64,000 nt of DNA, from assembly GCA_964342525.1 (NCBI GenBank), contig CAYFGQ010000001.1:85439-149438 (forward strand), given 5' to 3'. The DNA is from G963676205 sp964342525. Its GTDB lineage: Bacteria; Campylobacterota; Campylobacteria; Campylobacterales; Arcobacteraceae. How positions within the stretch are numbered: the stretch's first letter is position 1; each line of letters opens with the position of its first letter. The position numbers and the translations under genes were made by a program. A model generated the notes under the pieces. That model did not search any database and was not told the DNA's origin. It saw only the letters and a program-made list of their open reading frames with translations. Of the stretch, positions 45,201 through 51,622 are shown one piece after another.

Positions 45201-47664
45201 GGCTTTTGCAGCAAATACTAATCCAAATTATGAATCAGGGAAAAGATCATATAGGGTGAATGTGATAGTAAAAGATATCTTTGATCTTAATGATACTCAA
45301 ACAATCACAGTAACATTAAAAGATATTTATGAAGATGATAATATATCTGATGTAGATGGAGATAGCATCCCTGATTCTTTAGAAGGGGCTGCAAATATCG
45401 ATACGGATAGAGATGGAATACCAGATTTTAAAGACAGTGATTCGGATGGAGATGGAATTCCAGATATACAAGAGTCAAAAGGAGATGTGGATCGTGATGG
45501 AATACCAGACTATAAAGAAAAGGATGCAGATGGAGATGGAATCGATGATAATGTAGATTTAGATTATGATAATGATACTATTTTAGATTCTATAGAAAAT
45601 AATCCAAGTGGAGTTGATACTGATTCTGATGGCATACCAAATTTCAGAGACACTGATTCTGATGGTGATGGTAAACTTGATGTTATTGAACTAAGAGGTG
45701 ATATTGATGGTGATGGAATTGAAAATTATCTTGATAATGATGATCATGGAAGTGCAACACCAAAAGATAATGGTGATGGAACTCAATCATCAACCTTTAA
45801 TAAAACAGGTAAATCAGGTGATATAGGAACAACTAAAATAACAACACCAAGTGGAAAAGCGACTCAAACTAAACAAGATGGAAATAATACAATAATCTCA
45901 ATCACTGATAATAACCCAAATATGGATATAAATATCTCTGCAGATGGTGGATTGAAAATAGATATGAATGAGACAAATGGATCCCATAGAATCTCTGTAT
46001 CAAATCCTGGTGCAGATATAAATATAAGTAGTGAAGGAAACTTTAGTATCTCAACTCCAAGTATTACAAATTCTGATGGAAAAACTTGTGAATATAATTT
46101 AGATGTAGCATATGATGGATCAAATATGATAACAAGACACTATTTAAATAAAGGATTAAGTAGTGAAGTTATAACTACAGTGATTATGAAAATACCAAAT
46201 GCAAGTATAGATATTACGAGAGATAATGTCGTAAAACATTTTGGAAGTTTTACAAATATAAACTCTAAAGATGTAAATGTAACAGGTCTAGTTGAGTGTG
46301 ATGGCTCAATCTCTACAATCACAAAGATTACTGATCAAAATGGAACATTTGTAGCTGTAAACAAAGCAGGATCAACAGTGATAATAGATACTAATGGTGA
46401 TGTAGATACCACTACATCTTTAGAGGCAAATAGCTCAGATACTACTACTTTACAAGGGCTAAATTTTAAAATTGATTCAAATAGTGGTGATATAAATGCT
46501 TCAAAAGTATATAAAAATAGTACAACAGAGCAAATTACCTATAGTGATGCTCAAATATATTTAGCAGGAGCTAGAATAAATACAAAAGGTGGTACTCGTA
46601 TTTCTGAGATTAATGTGGATTTTACAAATACAAGATTAGTAAGAGTGGATGTAAAAGATAGTGATAATAATACAATCACTTCAAAAACACAAATAGATAC
46701 ATCCATAGCAGATGGAAATATCACAAGAACAAGTAGTGGAAATGGAGGAACGATTACTACTAAAGTAAATGCAGGAGATTCTACTATACAGATCAATAAT
46801 TATATAGATGGTAAAGCAAAGCATGAAGTTACTGTGGGTGGTAAAACAACTCAAGCCACAACAAATCTAGAGGGTGCAGATGTAAATGTAACAAGCTCAG
46901 GGGTAATAACAACATATGAAGATACAAATTCAAACCTTATGGCTAAAGTAGAAGCAGATACAAGCGGAAAAGCGATCCATCAGATGATTGTAAATGGGGT
47001 GACAACTAAAGCAATATCTCAAATTGTAGGAGCAAGCACAACTATTGATCAAGATAGTTCAGGTAATGCAAAAGTTATCACAACAGTTTCTACTACAAAT
47101 GAAAATAACCAATCTTTAGCAATAGAAATAGATGCCTTATCAGATGGAAGTGCTATTCATAAAGTGGAAGTAAATGGATATACAACGCAAGCAAGTGTTG
47201 CTCTAGTAGGAGCACAAACTACAATTGATGCAAATGGTACAGTTGAAACAAATAGTTCCATAGATGCTAATACAAAAGCATTAATTATTGCAAATTCTGA
47301 TGGTACAGCTAGCCATAAGATATCAGGTATTGGTTTTGAATCTATTGCTGTATCAAAAATTATTGGTGCAACTACCACTGTTAATTCCTCAGGAACCATT
47401 CAAACAGAGGTTCAAGATAAAACAACTCAATGTAGTGTGGGAAGTGAATATGTAAAAGCATATGTGATAACAAATAGTGATGGAACGGCTACAACAAAAT
47501 TTATAAAATATGATTGTAGTGATAATTATATATCTGAAATACCAACAATTTCCACAAGTAATAGTTATCCAAAGGATAATAATGTGACCATAAGTCAAAA
47601 CAATGGTGTAGTAATTATTGATACGAATATAAATCTAACATCAGATAATAATATCACATTCTAA
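33238..47664 (+). CDS. Giant secreted multidomain adhesin-like protein (~4,808 residues)
   Basis: The ATG at 33238 is chosen over a GTG at 33223 because AAAGGAAG precedes it. A Sec signal peptide ends near LYAAA. Seven Ig-like (He_PIG-type) domains each break after PSWL.L, admit a beta-propeller, and resume with GTP..DVG..D..L..SDG. NHL-like inserts begin near 33460, 34735, 35735, 38200 and 41100; VCBS inserts (DIDNDGDMDVFIG calcium loops) near 36740 and 44045. A seven-repeat FG-GAP block (39190-40370), cadherin-like domains, three Calx-beta-like domains (42575-43600), thrombospondin type 3 repeats (45340-45750) and a repetitive beta-rich C-terminus follow. No RTX nonapeptides, transmembrane segment or LPXTG. 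Calcium-dependent surface or extracellular role is inferred. Confidence 0.85.
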   Translation: MKVSNHIIKYIFLVFVSSSFLYAAAPVVTSSDITSADEDSIYSYELNASDADGDELNWSVKEGTSLPSWLKLYKKGEVHPTFSLPISPGKILERDSDGNFYSVIDDGKDSNLAKIEKRDSAGNYLNTISFHNTYPYYSTHDQLGNIYFIEVGGDIKEIDKNGNVRDISIRQSIPTINLAIDSARNFYFKGNGENVFKLLDNGYTVTIVEDDKYFVSGITIDTQDNIYYGTHEDGISKLRKIDADRNITDIADVNCRDIEVDNKGNIYCQDGSELKKIDTNGNISILSSIHYTKNLTKDDIGNIYFSTGSTIKKISATDYVLYGTPSNSDVGVHDITLTLSDGVNSVDHTFQITVSNTNDKPNDISISTNMFFKDSSIGKKIADINVSDDDLSDSHTFSLSCSTSGQNDGNFSIDGSTLKTAYDFNNTEIGTQNICINVEDSAGASYEENFSLILLNTLSSSSNINENSNYIYDLNVSDDDSLVWRVKDGKALPSWLSLRSYILEDTNITQNFSSPNDIFIDSSDNIYIADSGNNKIKKIASDTSVSEVSYSGSYSLNNPSSIFVDSANNLFITNKGNGEILNINLNDNVIDRNDYGFTNPIGIVRSSGGSLYFSDTGADRIVRLYETEQYKPLTNPTQMAISSSNTVYTIDSVENKIYKIVDGNTIYTELSLDDTLNSPTDIAIDTNGNLYVSDNGNNRVIKITNESNVEVLIDNILNIQSLAIDSNKNIYLIDSSNNKVLKFAKNEKLTGTPSTTDIGVYDIDLTISDGVNSIDRSFTITINDTPKLISSAITKANENELYSYTIDINNSIGILEVSSKTGTTLPSWLSLKRSSTYSLKTTNINQEFSKPNDIFINSTGLIYIADSGNNKIKKINLNGVVSDINYTGSYSLNNPSALYVDSNGNINLTNKGSGEAFTINSAGDISRDDYDLGSPIGVAKDSDGYLYFIDNKRTRIVRKKVGTGAAVYTLNDPSQMVIDSSKNVYVIDQNKIYKLANATSSFVALNLDDTLSSPTDIAVDSSGDLYISDNGNNRIVKVTNDTAVTTLIENISNIQSLAVDLDKNIYLIDSSNDKVLKYERDYILFGTPSNSDIGLNDVNLSISDGFTSVDYNFSIIVNDLPKIISKPILNIDQSSSYTYEFDVNDTVGNLNWSVKEGTTLPSWLQLQNKGFLLRSGSKNPLSDFNESNFLPSVKFADIDNDGDNDTFIISTALYSRFLKNIGNKKSPNFVEQIGANDPLDGFNMGVLGYASFVDINNDGDMDVFLREKRNSVPSLENEGSGFSASFKQRTDYELFKGISSESYGVSDFVDIDNDGDMDAFIGVSNGTIEYYKNTGNKSSPNFEKQTGINNPLGSINLGSEVAPNFVDIDNDGDMDVFIGRDNGTVEYYKNVGSKTNATFIKQTDLSNPLSNLNQGTHLRPEFIDIDDDGDMDVFISSVYLNSRVHFFYENISKTKLIGTPSNNDVGVHDINLTLSDGENNISHDFTITVLNINAAPRSKDINISIDEDTNKRFALNDFNFSDYDSLDRLEAIFITSLPNKGNLELNDVTVSLNQKIKSSDISKLVYTPIANGFGTPYTSFTFKVNDGESNSTNTYTAIVNIDNIADSPVILSNAITSIDEDVIYNYELNASDVDGDSLIWSINNLPSWITLNTNIKVSNFAGNTSGRKDGNISTAKFKAPHGIAIDKSGNIYVADTSNYLIRKIEANGIVSTLAGSGESAYLDGNGTSAKFQYPVGIAVDSKGNVYVADAGSSKIRKVTPGGVVTTININISNGASDLKYPNGVAVDGLDNIYIADTGNHRILKILSDGSGSVLAGSGNSGKKDGKGTSAQFYHPRGITIDSNGTIYVADTDNNSIRKITTTGDVITLKDTFNKPTGLAIDSSGNIFVANTDNNIVNKLMPNGEILKYYGFIKPKSIAIGTKGNMYVADSGSHRIKKMYIEKFVLNGTPKNSDVGIHDVNLTLSDGQNTISHNFQITVKNTNDSPTINNVFSLKKEDNISKKISSSDSKSGDYFGNSISSDGIYSIVASPYSDFNLGSAHIFKKLDGNWTYLQKLMASDKKDFGNFGKAVAISGDFSVVGNNEQLVYIFKNTDGDWNETQKISASDSRDNRAFGHAVAIDGDYLIVGASAEDRNETGGDLKNFAGAAYIFKNTNGVWNEVQKIVASDRKEYDFFGEKVSIFGDYIIVGARYNSYDSSGMEYKSDAGAVYIFKNTNGVWSEVQKITAADRDENDWFGNSVDIYENYIVVGAEQENENSTGYDSMSNSGSVYIFENTNGKWNQTQKITASDREGNLLFGSSVSIDGDLISVGAKGIGSSYGIGGAYIFKKQNNIWTEVFKLIPEDRESYLYAGKHDIEINGKSLLISRVAKNEVLTYEIPKVSNLSINESESFVVDINASDADLFDSISYSLTGVDNSKFEINNLTGRLSFKTAPEYKNPKDNNSDNIYEVLVKATDKNGASDSVSLYIEVVDINITIDEDKSYSFKVSDLNVTGGELNSMFINSLPSNGVLKLNDSNIVLNQEINSTEISNLKYIPSSDGYGIPYTSFKFKVNDGDINSSDYIATINVNAKNDLPTITSNAILSIEEDSKYTYELNASDVDRDALTWNIKDGTNLPSWLSFNRSDTNYRLRSTNIIQDFLNPNDIFIDVNDGIYVADSGNNKIKKIASNGLVEEVTYSGNYTLNNPSSLFVDSPSKIIYILNKGSGEVLNIDRNGTIGKVDLDYLNSLDTNRSKTIKKYVEVASSTTLTSPKQMVIDNTNSVYILEQNKILKISDGQSSLVPLTLDSNLSSPTDIAIDKDGNLYVSDNGNNRIVKITNEQNISVLIDNIINIQSLAVDSNKDIYLIDSSKDKVLKYERAYILSGIPTNNEVGTHDVNLSLSDGENNISHSFTISVSNTNDAPVASNITIDINEDNIKKFVFSDFNASDLDTGDSVESITISSLPQKGTLSLGDLNITLNQVIPISDILNLKYIPELNGHGLAYTTFKFKVSDGQSNSSEYIATINISSINDSPTITTLSSVNVVENNMFVIKIISSDPDKTDSATYSISGGADSSLFDINSSTGVLTFRSAPNYEKPSDTNIDNVYEVQVQVSDKSNATDTQTFNITVFNDISETPKVNLSVDKSSVVEAGGISTITVSLSEAVSEDTNVTLRLKLGSSVALDDFNLNSHTITIDANKISGSTIFTALDDFMDDDNEMVTIEIDKVVGGENASENGTQEVNISIIDNDTAGIVFSKTTSNVSENGNSDTFSIKLNTQPATKVVIDLNSSDISEAILNTSSLTFSYNEWNISQSVTITGVDDDILDGDINSSIIASINRALSVDSVYDTIGSKTLKVTTKDNDTAGFSISKTTASVSENRTTDKFTVVLNKAPKSDVVFNVNSSDLSEAIAEPSSLTFTSSNWNVPRIVVIVGLDDTIADGNVDSNITISIDKSNSDDSFDSLADQIVTVTTSDNDNSLPIITQGDRVDVNMSEDSFPIAFTLTLNASDVDANDILTWSIDSNASNGSASVDGTGSSKSISYIPNTNYNGSDSFIVKVSDSKNGSDSIRVNVNISPVNDLPIVTSIPITSVNEDSLYKYVLSGSDVDSYNLNWSIRNSNTWLELKYNESIVENNTSKIFNIDFASNNAVPSFVDIDGDGDKDMFVGRGDGKVDYYENKGTSKKANFVKQNDSHNPLNLTKDRNPFISFVDIDNDGDCDVFIGTHYNFSDIESKIYFYRNTGTKNVPKFQEDESNNPFSNPLKIAGRLTPIFADMDADGDKDVLVGGLASSQFYFENEGNSTNPKFVLKDDTNNIFKNIKKLYVSDLRNSVGVFDSDRDGDLDIYLGNSMGEIRYAKNTGTKSKAIFDMANSNSKLLKLNAYDIVPIFVDLNGDGLEELIVSTQSKGIKYFNIQREYYLSGTPTNSNVGSHDLNLTLSDGESNVSHNFTITVKNENDAPIITSKSTFNVDENSVLIGFVEAKDPDSDTLRYLILDGGDNNSFVLNESNGLLAFAANTNPNYESGKRSYRVNVIVKDIFDLNDTQTITVTLKDIYEDDNISDVDGDSIPDSLEGAANIDTDRDGIPDFKDSDSDGDGIPDIQESKGDVDRDGIPDYKEKDADGDGIDDNVDLDYDNDTILDSIENNPSGVDTDSDGIPNFRDTDSDGDGKLDVIELRGDIDGDGIENYLDNDDHGSATPKDNGDGTQSSTFNKTGKSGDIGTTKITTPSGKATQTKQDGNNTIISITDNNPNMDINISADGGLKIDMNETNGSHRISVSNPGADINISSEGNFSISTPSITNSDGKTCEYNLDVAYDGSNMITRHYLNKGLSSEVITTVIMKIPNASIDITRDNVVKHFGSFTNINSKDVNVTGLVECDGSISTITKITDQNGTFVAVNKAGSTVIIDTNGDVDTTTSLEANSSDTTTLQGLNFKIDSNSGDINASKVYKNSTTEQITYSDAQIYLAGARINTKGGTRISEINVDFTNTRLVRVDVKDSDNNTITSKTQIDTSIADGNITRTSSGNGGTITTKVNAGDSTIQINNYIDGKAKHEVTVGGKTTQATTNLEGADVNVTSSGVITTYEDTNSNLMAKVEADTSGKAIHQMIVNGVTTKAISQIVGASTTIDQDSSGNAKVITTVSTTNENNQSLAIEIDALSDGSAIHKVEVNGYTTQASVALVGAQTTIDANGTVETNSSIDANTKALIIANSDGTASHKISGIGFESIAVSKIIGATTTVNSSGTIQTEVQDKTTQCSVGSEYVKAYVITNSDGTATTKFIKYDCSDNYISEIPTISTSNSYPKDNNVTISQNNGVVIIDTNINLTSDNNITF
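34735..35490 (+). repeat. Propeller block A within the giant gene
   Basis: First of three closely related ~750-base segments encoding NHL-like propellers with recurrent NPSSIFVDS, IADSGNNKIKKI and SPTDIAIDTNGNLYVSDNGNNR. Related copies at 35735 and 41100 share long near-identical nucleotide runs, suggesting recent internal duplication or gene conversion. Confidence 0.7.
35735..36490 (+). repeat. Propeller block B within the giant gene
   Basis: Second copy of the block at 34735; the equivalent CCAAATGATATATTTATA landmark is exactly 1,008 bases (336 codons) downstream of that in block A, so the Ig-like host domain and its insert were duplicated together. Confidence 0.7.
39190..40370 (+). other. 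Seven-bladed FG-GAP propeller-coding segment
   Basis: Seven successive units of the form ASDR.....FG..V.I.GDY.IVGA, each followed by VYIFKNTNG.W...QKI, as in integrin-alpha-type FG-GAP propellers. The count of seven fits one closed propeller. Confidence 0.7.
41100..41817 (+). repeat. Propeller block C within the giant gene
   Basis: Third copy of the blocks at 34735 and 35735, separated from them by about 5 kb of other domains but with the same blade order and inserted at the same Ig-like position. Confidence 0.7.
46810..47537 (+). repeat. Alternating 52/60-residue tandem repeats at the giant protein's C-terminus
   Basis: The motif GKAKHEV / GKAIHQM / GSAIHKV / GTASHKI / GTATTKF starts at 46810, 46966, 47146, 47302 and 47482, that is spacings of 156, 180, 156 and 180 bases. 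Each unit contains TTQA...L.GA.TTID..G, suggesting a beta-solenoid or beta-roll built from 112-residue double units. Confidence 0.7.
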
Positions 47665-47675
47665 AAGGAAGAAGT

Positions 47676-47963
47676 ATGCAAACAATAAAACTAACAATAA
47701 CAATTATATCTCTAATCTTCCTTCTTGGAGGATGTGGAAGTGGTGAAGATGCGGATTTTAATATGGATAATACAAATAACTCCTCTTCAAGTGGTTCAAA
47801 GACTACAATAGATATTTCAAGTTGTACTAGTGGAAATACTAGTATTAAAGATGGAGATACCTTAGTGACAGATGACTCTTCAAGTGTTAATATAAGTCAC
47901 CAAAGTAATGGCACAAAACAAATATGTGTATCAACTGGTAGTGCTTATTTGGTGAGGGGCTAG
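47676..47963 (+). CDS. Small lipoprotein following the giant gene
   Basis: A 95-residue protein with a type II signal peptide, lipobox LLGGC (C20), and a Ser/Asn/Thr-rich linker followed by a short domain with two cysteines (SSCTSG, KQICVSTG) that could pair. It lies 11 bases after the giant gene behind an AAGGAAGAAG site nearly identical to that of the giant gene. Probably an accessory of the giant protein on the cell surface; no family recognised. Confidence 0.7.
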   Translation: MQTIKLTITIISLIFLLGGCGSGEDADFNMDNTNNSSSSGSKTTIDISSCTSGNTSIKDGDTLVTDDSSSVNISHQSNGTKQICVSTGSAYLVRG

Positions 47964-47964
47964 G

Positions 47965-49137
47965 ATGCTTAGGATATTTATTGGATTGATTTTTAGTTTA
48001 TCTATGGCTATAAGTTCTACTTGGATCATAAAAGAAGATGCAAATTTACGGGAGAAACCATCTTTAGATGGACGTATTATAAAAGTGTATCTGAAAAATA
48101 CAAAGGTAAAAGTACTTGATATAGTTCATACCCCAAAGAGTGGAAGATGGTATAAATTAGATAAGGGATATATCTCAACAGAACTAATTCGCCCTTTTAG
48201 TATAGATAAAAAAGATAGATATAGTGTAGATAAATATGAAAATGCTTATGTGGTTATAGATGATGAGGTAATCATATATAAAGAAGCAGACAAAAATTCT
48301 ACTTTAGTAGATAAAGTATCTTCTGGAAAGATAAAAGTTTTATGTGAACTTGATAAAAAAGATATATATCCATGGTATAAAGTAAAAAGTGGATATGTAA
48401 ACTCTTCCTACATCTTAAGTGCAAAAGATATAAAAAAGTGTAATGAAAATACAGTGGTCACTCCTATAGTCAAAGTTGTTTCTAACAAAAGATTAAAACC
48501 TATAGTAAAAGATAAAAATATCATTAAACCTAGAATATCTAAGAAAGTTAAGCTTAACGGTGCTTTGATTAAAAAAGAGAAAATTGTAAAAGATAGTAAA
48601 AAGGTTGAAGATAAAAAAGATTTCTTTTTAGGAGTTATTGTAGGAGTAAATTCACTTACTATAAATACAGAAAATAAATCTGGAACTGTTAGTTTAAATA
48701 CACCTTTAGATGAATCTGGTTATTCATATAATCTACATATAGGAGCAAATTTCGATAAGAATTATAGGATAGTATTAAATTATGATTATATTCCTGTTGA
48801 TGATGTGACTTTAGAAAACTATTATTTATCTTTAAATTATCAAATCAATAGATATCTAAATCCATATATAGGATTATCTACAGGGATAAGTTTACTTGAG
48901 TGGAAAATAGATCCCCTTACAAACTCCACAACAAAAAAAACAGACTCAGAAGCTTCAGGCTTTATTGGTATTCAAGCTGGTTTAGAACATAAATATAATA
49001 AAAACTACTCTGTAATCACTCAGCTATTATATCAAGAACTCTTTCATAATACTAAAGTAACAAATGGTACAAATGAAGTTCATATAAAACATGATAGATT
49101 ATTTCAAATAGGTATAGGACTAAGATACTTTTTTTAG
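47965..49137 (+). CDS. SH3-domain plus outer-membrane beta-barrel protein
   Basis: A 390-residue protein with signal peptide. Two bacterial SH3-like domains follow (WIIKEDANLREKPSLDG...GRWYKLDKGYISTELI at 20-75 and VIIYKEADKNSTLVDKV...WYKVKSGYVNSSYIL at 95-145). Next is a basic linker (150-210) and a C-terminal 8-stranded-type barrel ending LRYFF. The SH3 pair may bind peptidoglycan or a partner peptide while the barrel sits in the outer membrane. It starts one base after the lipoprotein stop; third gene of the giant-protein operon. Confidence 0.75.
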   Translation: MLRIFIGLIFSLSMAISSTWIIKEDANLREKPSLDGRIIKVYLKNTKVKVLDIVHTPKSGRWYKLDKGYISTELIRPFSIDKKDRYSVDKYENAYVVIDDEVIIYKEADKNSTLVDKVSSGKIKVLCELDKKDIYPWYKVKSGYVNSSYILSAKDIKKCNENTVVTPIVKVVSNKRLKPIVKDKNIIKPRISKKVKLNGALIKKEKIVKDSKKVEDKKDFFLGVIVGVNSLTINTENKSGTVSLNTPLDESGYSYNLHIGANFDKNYRIVLNYDYIPVDDVTLENYYLSLNYQINRYLNPYIGLSTGISLLEWKIDPLTNSTTKKTDSEASGFIGIQAGLEHKYNKNYSVITQLLYQELFHNTKVTNGTNEVHIKHDRLFQIGIGLRYFF

Positions 49138-49146
49138 TATCTTAGT
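49119..49146. terminator. Bidirectional terminator of the giant-protein operon
   Basis: ACTAAGATACT (49119-49129) and its exact complement (49136-49146) form an 11-bp stem with a six-T loop, overlapping the stop codon of the barrel protein and lying just before the convergent helicase gene end. Confidence 0.55.
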
Positions 49147-49153
49147 TGAGATT

Positions 49154-51019
49154 TTACTTTAAAGCACTTTTTTTAGCTAACATAGGAGTTTGTTTTAAAA
49201 GAGAAGATAGTTTTGTCTTTTCTTCACTTGAAATTACCTCACTTTTTACAAGCTCCCCAATAATAGAACCACTTGTCCTCTCTAGTTTAGAAGCTATCTC
49301 ATCTATTGTTTTGTTTTTATTGAACATAGATTTTGCTTTTATCTTATCTTCTAGTGACCATTTAAGTCCGCTATTTTTTGCTTTTCCTGTGGCTAGGTTT
49401 TGCTCTCTTCTTATTTCTGATTTTTCTTCTGTTGTTAGTTTTGTGGTCTTTTTCTTTTTTACTCCATCTAAACTTGGGCTTTGAAGATTGTCTTGGATAT
49501 CTTTGATACGTTTATTGATAAGCTTTTCCATATTTCTTGCTAGAAGGTAGTGGAAGTTTTCACTATCTTTTACAAGCTCTTTTTTTGCTCTTGTGATAGC
49601 CACATAAAAAAGATTGAATTCATCTATAAGCTCTTGATTTGGAAGGTTTGAAAGATTTTCTTTGAACTCAGCCATTGTGTTACATCCAAGATCTACAATA
49701 AGCTCTGCAAAATCTGTAAAGTCATCAGCTATGATCACCTTATCCCACTCTAGACCTTTTGCAGTGTGAGCTGTGGTGAGAAATAGTATCTCATCAAGTC
49801 TTTTCTCAAAGCCATTCATGGCTCTATTTTGCCATGCTTTATAAAACTTATCTGCTATATCTTTAAAAGAGAAGATTTTATCTTTATACTCTTTTGCTAT
49901 TTTGATGGCACTACGCAATTCAAAATCTTCCACCTCTTTTGCATAATCAGCCAGTTCATCTTCATCAAAAAAATCTTTTAGAAATCTATTTTTACGGATC
50001 ATATCTTTATCATCATTTAAAAAGTAGTAAACCTCTGTGGTAAGATCAAATATCTCATTTGGATCACGCACTGTTACAAATGGTCTTCTTGATTCTATCC
50101 TTGAAGCCATAATTCCTATAAGTTGGGCATTTGTTCTTGAGATATATCCATTTGTGATGATCTCATCCTCATCATTTGAGAAGCTTTCTATTTTTACCTC
50201 TTCATTTTTGAAGTTTTCAAGTAAGATATTTGCATAGGTGGCTATCTCTTCATTGAATCTAAAACTTTTTGATAGGTATAGTTTTTTATCCGTATTCATT
50301 TTATTTAGGGCATTTTTACTTCCACGAAATGAATATATTTGCTGGTGCTCATCTCCTACAAAGATTTTTGTTCTTGCTTTTAGTTGCTCATAGATACCTA
50401 TGGTCACCTCATTTGTATCTTGTGCCTCATCAAGCATGATGATATCATAAGTAAATTGTGGAATCTGTTCATCAAGTAAAAGGAGATAATAGTATTTTAG
50501 GTAAAAGCCATGGGTAGGATCCATCTTCCCTAAAAGCATAAGATTGAACATCTTTATAGCAGTATCATGTTCTACATCTTTTTTTGTGATATCTCTTTTT
50601 GCATTGTTGCAATAGTTTTCAAATATCTTTAGGGTAGCTATGGCTTGATTGTAAGTGATCTCAAACTCTTTTGAGATATCTATAGCTCTATAATAACGTA
50701 GCTTATTTAGATCAATCTTTGTATGTTTTCTGATAGCTGCATAGGCTAAGCCGTGGGTTGTTTTTATATTTGTATTGTTTGGAAATATACCACTAGCTTC
50801 ATTTTTTATGGCACTATTAAATGCTAGGTATAGTATTTTTTTGTCACTATATTCATTTGCTATAAGTTTTAAAGTACTAGTTTTACCCGTACCTGCAAAG
50901 GCATTTATTTTAATTGACCTATGTTTTTTTACCGATTCTAAGATCTCTTTTTGTTGTTTTGTTATGTTCATAAGCATAATTTTAGCGGGTTTTTTTTCTA
51001 CGAAGTTAAAATATTGCAT
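49154..51019 (-). CDS. UvrD/Rep-like superfamily 1 DNA helicase
   Basis: A 621-residue helicase. NAFAGTGKTST is Walker A (residues 39-49), MLDEAQDTNEV Walker B, GDEHQQIYSFRG motif III, TAHTAKGLEWDKVII motif V and FYVAITRAKKELV motif VI. The last ~90 residues are a charged linker and a helix-turn-helix-like tail (KTIDEIASKLERTSGSIIGEL). The start is uncertain: no ribosome site precedes the first ATG, and in-frame ATGs 14 and 16 codons later (MLMNITKQQ) are alternatives. Resembles UvrD-like helicases outside the core UvrD/Rep/PcrA set; role in repair inferred. Confidence 0.85.
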   Translation of the reverse strand: MQYFNFVEKKPAKIMLMNITKQQKEILESVKKHRSIKINAFAGTGKTSTLKLIANEYSDKKILYLAFNSAIKNEASGIFPNNTNIKTTHGLAYAAIRKHTKIDLNKLRYYRAIDISKEFEITYNQAIATLKIFENYCNNAKRDITKKDVEHDTAIKMFNLMLLGKMDPTHGFYLKYYYLLLLDEQIPQFTYDIIMLDEAQDTNEVTIGIYEQLKARTKIFVGDEHQQIYSFRGSKNALNKMNTDKKLYLSKSFRFNEEIATYANILLENFKNEEVKIESFSNDEDEIITNGYISRTNAQLIGIMASRIESRRPFVTVRDPNEIFDLTTEVYYFLNDDKDMIRKNRFLKDFFDEDELADYAKEVEDFELRSAIKIAKEYKDKIFSFKDIADKFYKAWQNRAMNGFEKRLDEILFLTTAHTAKGLEWDKVIIADDFTDFAELIVDLGCNTMAEFKENLSNLPNQELIDEFNLFYVAITRAKKELVKDSENFHYLLARNMEKLINKRIKDIQDNLQSPSLDGVKKKKTTKLTTEEKSEIRREQNLATGKAKNSGLKWSLEDKIKAKSMFNKNKTIDEIASKLERTSGSIIGELVKSEVISSEEKTKLSSLLKQTPMLAKKSALK

Positions 51020-51108
51020 ATTGACATATTATTTTATCAATTGAAGTTTGATATAATAAACTAATAAGAGAATTTATTATTAGAATTTACTTTTTTGAGG
51101 ATTAATTT

Positions 51109-51486
51109 ATGATTTTTGTAATTTTACCATTTATAGTTATGCTTATAGCTACCTCAGTTTTATTTATAATGGAAGAACCAACTACTATTGCTTATGGAGC
51201 TGTGTTTGCCATAGATTTTGTGATGGTGTTTTTAATGGTAAAAGCATATCTTACATATATAAAAGTATCTCACGAACAAAGGGATATTGAGTTTGCTGAA
51301 GAGATGACAGAGATGGTAAAAAGAGTTCATGATAATAGGGATAAATTCAACCGTGAAGAGCTAGTAATGCAACTTGAACACATAAATAGAATGATAAATG
51401 AATACAATTTAGTACATCAAGATATCATAGTAGAACCAGTAAATATCCAAGACTTTTTACAAAGACCAGAGGAAAAACCTCACTAA
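51109..51486 (+). CDS. Small two-helix membrane protein, unknown
   Basis: A 125-residue protein with two hydrophobic helices (~3-20 and ~27-48), then a charged, probably coiled-coil cytoplasmic tail (YLTYIKVSHEQRDIEFAEEMTEMVKRVHDNRDKFNREEL). TTGAGGA precedes the ATG. Not recognised. Confidence 0.6.
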   Translation: MIFVILPFIVMLIATSVLFIMEEPTTIAYGAVFAIDFVMVFLMVKAYLTYIKVSHEQRDIEFAEEMTEMVKRVHDNRDKFNREELVMQLEHINRMINEYNLVHQDIIVEPVNIQDFLQRPEEKPH

Positions 51487-51622
51487 ACCTAAAGCTTTTT
51501 TATTATTCAATCTTTATTTATTTTAACTAAAAATTTAAGTTAAATATAAAATACTACTTTTTTTAGATATAATCGCGAAAATATTAACAACAGAATAAAT
51601 CAAAATAGGAAAATATAAACAT

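Noticed and set aside
46810..47537. CRISPR-like regular spacing
   Set aside because: The regular intervals are in-frame protein repeats with diverged DNA, not short identical repeats with spacers.
33238..47664. RTX/type I secretion adhesin or autotransporter
   Set aside because: There is a Sec signal peptide, but no GGxGxDxxx nonapeptide runs, no C-terminal barrel and no adjacent type I secretion genes.
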